From the NCBI GenBank assembly GCA_022793065.1, contig JAAWCE010000077.1:1-64000 (forward strand): a stretch of 64,000 nt of DNA. Reading direction: 5' to 3'. The notes below the pieces were generated by a model. It ran no database searches. It saw only the letters and a program-made list of their open reading frames with translations, and had not been told where the DNA came from. Position numbers and translations under genes: made by a program. The stretch is from Lachnospiraceae bacterium. Lineage in GTDB: Bacteria; Bacillota; Clostridia; Lachnospirales; Lachnospiraceae. Each line of letters opens with the position of its first letter. The first letter of the stretch is position 1. Of the stretch, positions 61,939-64,000 are shown piece after piece.

Positions 61939-62505
61939 TTATTTTACATCTTTATATTCAGTCAGTTTTCTTGCAATTTCCCTAAAATCCATCTTCGTAA
62001 GCTCATATTTGGATGAATCTCTCAGAATTGCCGAGGGATGATATGTAGCCGTCAACGCACAGTTTTTGTGGTATGTCCAGGTACCATGCTGTCGGGTGAT
62101 TTTAAAGTCTGGTGAAATAATACGTTGTGCAGCCACACGGCCAAGACAGACGATAATTTTGGGTTTGAGCAAAAAAGTCTCATATTTCAGATATGGAAAA
62201 CATGCTTCTTTTTCCCCTTCTTCCGGGTCACGGTTGCCGGGGGGATGACATTTTATAATATTGGTAATATAAATTTCCTTTCTGTCTAATCCGCAATCCT
62301 GCAGCAGTTTGTCCAATATTTCCCCTGAACTCCCAACAAACGGAATCCCCTGTTGGTCTTCCTGCACTCCGGGAGCTTCCGCAATCAGCATAAGCGCAGC
62401 CTGATGGTTTCCGCGTCCCATAACAGGCCGATGTCTGGTCTGACTCAAAGTACACTGTGTACAAACAGCAACATGCTGTTCAATGTCATTCCATGTATAT
62501 TTCAT
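61939..62505 (-). CDS. Family-4 uracil-DNA glycosylase (Fe-S)
   Basis: 188 residues from ATG 62505, with AAAGGAG before it; the frame to 62550 has no ribosome site. The four cluster cysteines are seen: CTQC near residue 15, then IIKCHPPGNRDP and ACFPYL. The active site motif is IAEAPGVQEDQQGIPFVG and the second motif TYHPSAILR. The enzyme removes uracil from DNA during base excision repair. Single gene with its own promoter. Confidence 0.93.
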   Translation of the reverse strand: MKYTWNDIEQHVAVCTQCTLSQTRHRPVMGRGNHQAALMLIAEAPGVQEDQQGIPFVGSSGEILDKLLQDCGLDRKEIYITNIIKCHPPGNRDPEEGEKEACFPYLKYETFLLKPKIIVCLGRVAAQRIISPDFKITRQHGTWTYHKNCALTATYHPSAILRDSSKYELTKMDFREIARKLTEYKDVK

Positions 62506-62580
62506 AATTTCTCCTTTGTAATTTAGGGACAGTATATGATAACCATTCATATATAGAGATCAATGTCTCAATATAAGCAG

Positions 62581-62609
62581 ATTATAACAAAAAATGTATG
62601 TTGTGGCAA
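62581..62609 (-). promoter_or_regulatory. Sigma-A promoter of the uracil-DNA glycosylase gene
   Basis: TTGCCA (62609-62604), 17-base spacer, TATAAT (62586-62581) on the minus strand: 11 of 12 consensus positions, leader about 70 bases. The remainder of the 305-bp gap up to 62810 shows only the terminator below and short direct repeats (AACTATATCA, about 62738-62756). Confidence 0.82.
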
Positions 62610-62759
62610 TGACTGGTTTTGGAGCTTATTACATGAGCTAAACCTAACGTGATTGCGTTCCCATTAGATCATCATTCAAGAAAACTTTAAGAAGTCTAAG
62701 AACTTTCAACAGCTAACAGATATAATGTGAATTTAAGACTATATCAAACTATATCAGAA

Positions 62760-62790
62760 ATATCCCGGAGGTATGCCCCCTCCGGGATAT
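62760..62790 (-). terminator. Terminator of the collagen-like gene
   Basis: ATATCCCGGAGG (62760-62771) and CCTCCGGGATAT (62779-62790) form a perfect 12-bp stem with a 7-base loop, 20 bp past the stop codon at 62811, with TTTCTG following on the minus strand. Confidence 0.85.
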
Positions 62791-62810
62791 TGATTTACTC
62801 TGTGATATTA

Positions 62811-64000
62811 TTAATTAATACTCAAACCTGCGCTTGCATATCCTGCAACTGTATTCACCAGAGTCAACCCGCTTGCCGTTGCTGAAAATACCAGCATCAG
62901 TCGTGTTTGAGCTGTTACCGGAATATTAAGTCCTGTAAGCGCCCCGTTTAACAATGTTCCGATTGATATTACTCCGGTAAGTGCCGGCGTCAGGCTGATC
63001 AACGTTCCGGCAATGGGAGAAAATACATTATTCGGCGTTGTGGACTGATAAATCTGTGCATTTACCGTAACAGTGGAACCTATTAAGGAAAGTGCCGCTG
63101 TTGTACTGAAAAATGCGCTAAACGAAGTGATAATACCCGCACGGGGCACCTGGAACGCAAAGTTAGATAGGGTTCCGCTGGCATTTGTGATATCAATTGT
63201 GGACCCCAATACTGTAAGTCCTGGCGCGCTGCTTCCGAATCCAACAAAGGATGGAATTCCTGCAAGACCTCCCACAATCGTAGTCAAAGAAATGGGCGTC
63301 CCTGATGCGAAGGGAATGATTGCTCCTGTGCCTGCAGCTCCGGTTGGGCCAGTGGCTCCTGTGGCGCCGGTTGGGCCGGTCGCTCCCGTTGCACCTGTCG
63401 CTCCATCGGCCCCTGTTGCTCCGGTGGCTCCCGTTGCACCTGTCGCTCCGGTGGCTCCTGTTACTCCTGTCGCTCCGTTGGCTCCTGTTGGACCTGTCGC
63501 TCCATTGGCTCCGGTGGCTCCAGTTGGGCCGGTCGCTCCATCTGCCCCTGTTGCTCCCGTTGGGCCGGTCGCTCCATCGGCTCCAGTGGCACCTGTCGAT
63601 CCGTCGGCTCCGGTCGCTCCATCTGCCCCTGTTGCTCCCGTTGGGCCGGTCGCTCCCGTTGCTCCGGTGGCTCCATCGGCACCTGTTGCTCCGGTGGCTC
63701 CCGTTGCACCTGTCGCTCCGTCGGCTCCGGTCGCTCCTGTTGGGCCAGTTGCTCCGTCGGCCCCTGTTGCTCCGGTCGCTCCTGTTGGACCTGTCGCTCC
63801 GTCGGCCCCTGTTGCTCCGGTGGCTCCCGTTGCTCCGGTGGCTCCATCGGCTCCAGTTGCTCCGGTTGGGCCGGTCGCTCCCGTTGCACCTGTCGCTCCG
63901 TCGGCTCCAGTTGCTCCAGTGGCTCCCGTTGCACCTGTCGCTCCGTCGGCCCCCGTTGCTCCGGTGGCTCCATCGGCTCCTGTCGCTCCCGTTGCACCTG
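62811..64000 (-). CDS. Collagen-like protein with BclB-type C-terminal domain, 5' end cut by window
   Basis: The frame enters from the right edge with no start in the window. About 74 Gly-X-Y triplets (mostly GAT, GPT, GAD) run to about 63330, then [19 protein letters not shown] leads to a C-terminal domain of about 165 residues: [51 protein letters not shown], ending [10 protein letters not shown]. The domain matches the BclB-type C-terminus of exosporium or surface glycoproteins. Such proteins form triple-helical filaments capped by trimeric heads; the Thr-rich repeat is suited to O-glycosylation. A spore-coat location is likely but not proven. A stand-alone reading from ATG 63287 would cover only the head and is rejected as a start. 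Confidence 0.9.
   Translation of the reverse strand, partial: GATGATGADGATGATGADGATGATGATGATGADGATGATGATGPTGATGADGATGATGATGATGADGATGPTGATGATGADGATGPTGATGADGATGATGATGATGADGATGATGATGPTGATGADGATGADGSTGATGADGATGPTGATGADGATGPTGATGANGATGPTGANGATGVTGATGATGATGATGATGADGATGATGATGPTGATGATGPTGAAGTGAIIPFASGTPISLTTIVGGLAGIPSFVGFGSSAPGLTVLGSTIDITNASGTLSNFAFQVPRAGIITSFSAFFSTTAALSLIGSTVTVNAQIYQSTTPNNVFSPIAGTLISLTPALTGVISIGTLLNGALTGLNIPVTAQTRLMLVFSATASGLTLVNTVAGYASAGLSIN
63330..64000 (-). repeat. 9-bp collagen-type (Gly-X-Thr/Asp) coding repeats
   Basis: Degenerate 9-bp units encoding Gly-Ala-Thr, Gly-Pro-Thr and Gly-Ala-Asp continue to the window edge. Higher-order blocks of 27-45 bp recur nearly unchanged (for example around 63600-63660 and 63790-63850), a sign of recent expansion. 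The repeat also keeps a second minus-strand frame open (63461-63997), which is a by-product. Confidence 0.88.

Noticed and set aside
62551..62810. tRNA or other structured RNA in the gap before the glycosylase gene
   Set aside because: No cloverleaf or conserved RNA motif; only a promoter, a terminator and short direct repeats are seen.
63083..63287. Start of the BclB-like protein at ATG/ACG near 63287
   Set aside because: The same frame continues upstream through the collagen repeats to the edge, so the true start lies outside the window.
63461..63997. Minus-strand 178-residue Glu/Gln/Pro/Arg-rich frame
   Set aside because: A frame-shifted reading of the 9-bp collagen repeats. The Gly-X-Y frame continues into a conserved C-terminal domain; this one does not.

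Overview
The window looks like a chromosomal segment of an anaerobic, probably spore-forming Firmicute of the class Clostridia, most likely a Lachnospiraceae member. This is inferred from gene families rather than a species match: a secretin-less Tad pilus locus with DUF5702 and DUF6382-FHA proteins, GerMN lipoproteins beside OmpR/HK pairs, a BclB-type collagen-like protein, BspA-type leucine-rich repeats, and strong AGGAGG ribosome binding sites. Base composition is moderate and most genes lie on the minus strand. No rRNA, tRNA, insertion sequence, prophage or CRISPR array was seen.

Layout. 1-1116: the 5' part of a secreted BspA-like LRR protein that runs off the left edge. 1299-19516: one long minus-strand array, probably a single operon, encoding a Gram-positive Tad (Flp) pilus (tadZ, tadA, tadB, tadC, flp, three TadE/TadG-like pseudopilin or scaffold proteins, a prepilin peptidase) followed by a WG-repeat/TPR protein, an FHA protein, a PP2C phosphatase, two small ORFs and a membrane Ser/Thr kinase with a C-terminal beta-propeller. 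A divergent XRE repressor gene (19702-20037) faces the array across a promoter region with three ATAGTATA boxes spaced exactly 30 bp. 20237-24540: convergent holA and stand-alone carB. 24823-28050: ECF sigma/anti-sigma pair and a GtrII-type membrane protein. 28080-39692: comEC, an ABC-2 exporter with a putative response-regulator operator, two two-component systems, a GerMN lipoprotein, comEA and a YdcZ transporter. 39859-51678: an arginine operon (argC, argJ, argB, argD) that also carries an AAA-ATPase/PD-(D/E)XK gene, a GNAT gene, an orphan solute-binding protein and a DUF4132 giant. 51946-57267: a large transglutaminase/MBG surface protein. 57639-62505: MCP, DUF1801, DUF1266 lipoprotein and family-4 uracil-DNA glycosylase. 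62811-64000: the 3' part of a collagen-like BclB-type protein that runs off the right edge.

How the genes fit together. The clearest system is the pilus array. The ATPase, membrane platform, pilin and peptidase form the machine, and the kinase, PP2C and FHA genes form a phosphothreonine signalling module placed at the promoter-distal end of the same transcription unit. The XRE protein is the natural candidate for switching the whole unit. The second block couples two histidine kinase/response regulator pairs to competence-type and export genes. The arginine operon is the clearest metabolic unit and has a recognisable sigma-A promoter with operator-like boxes inside it.
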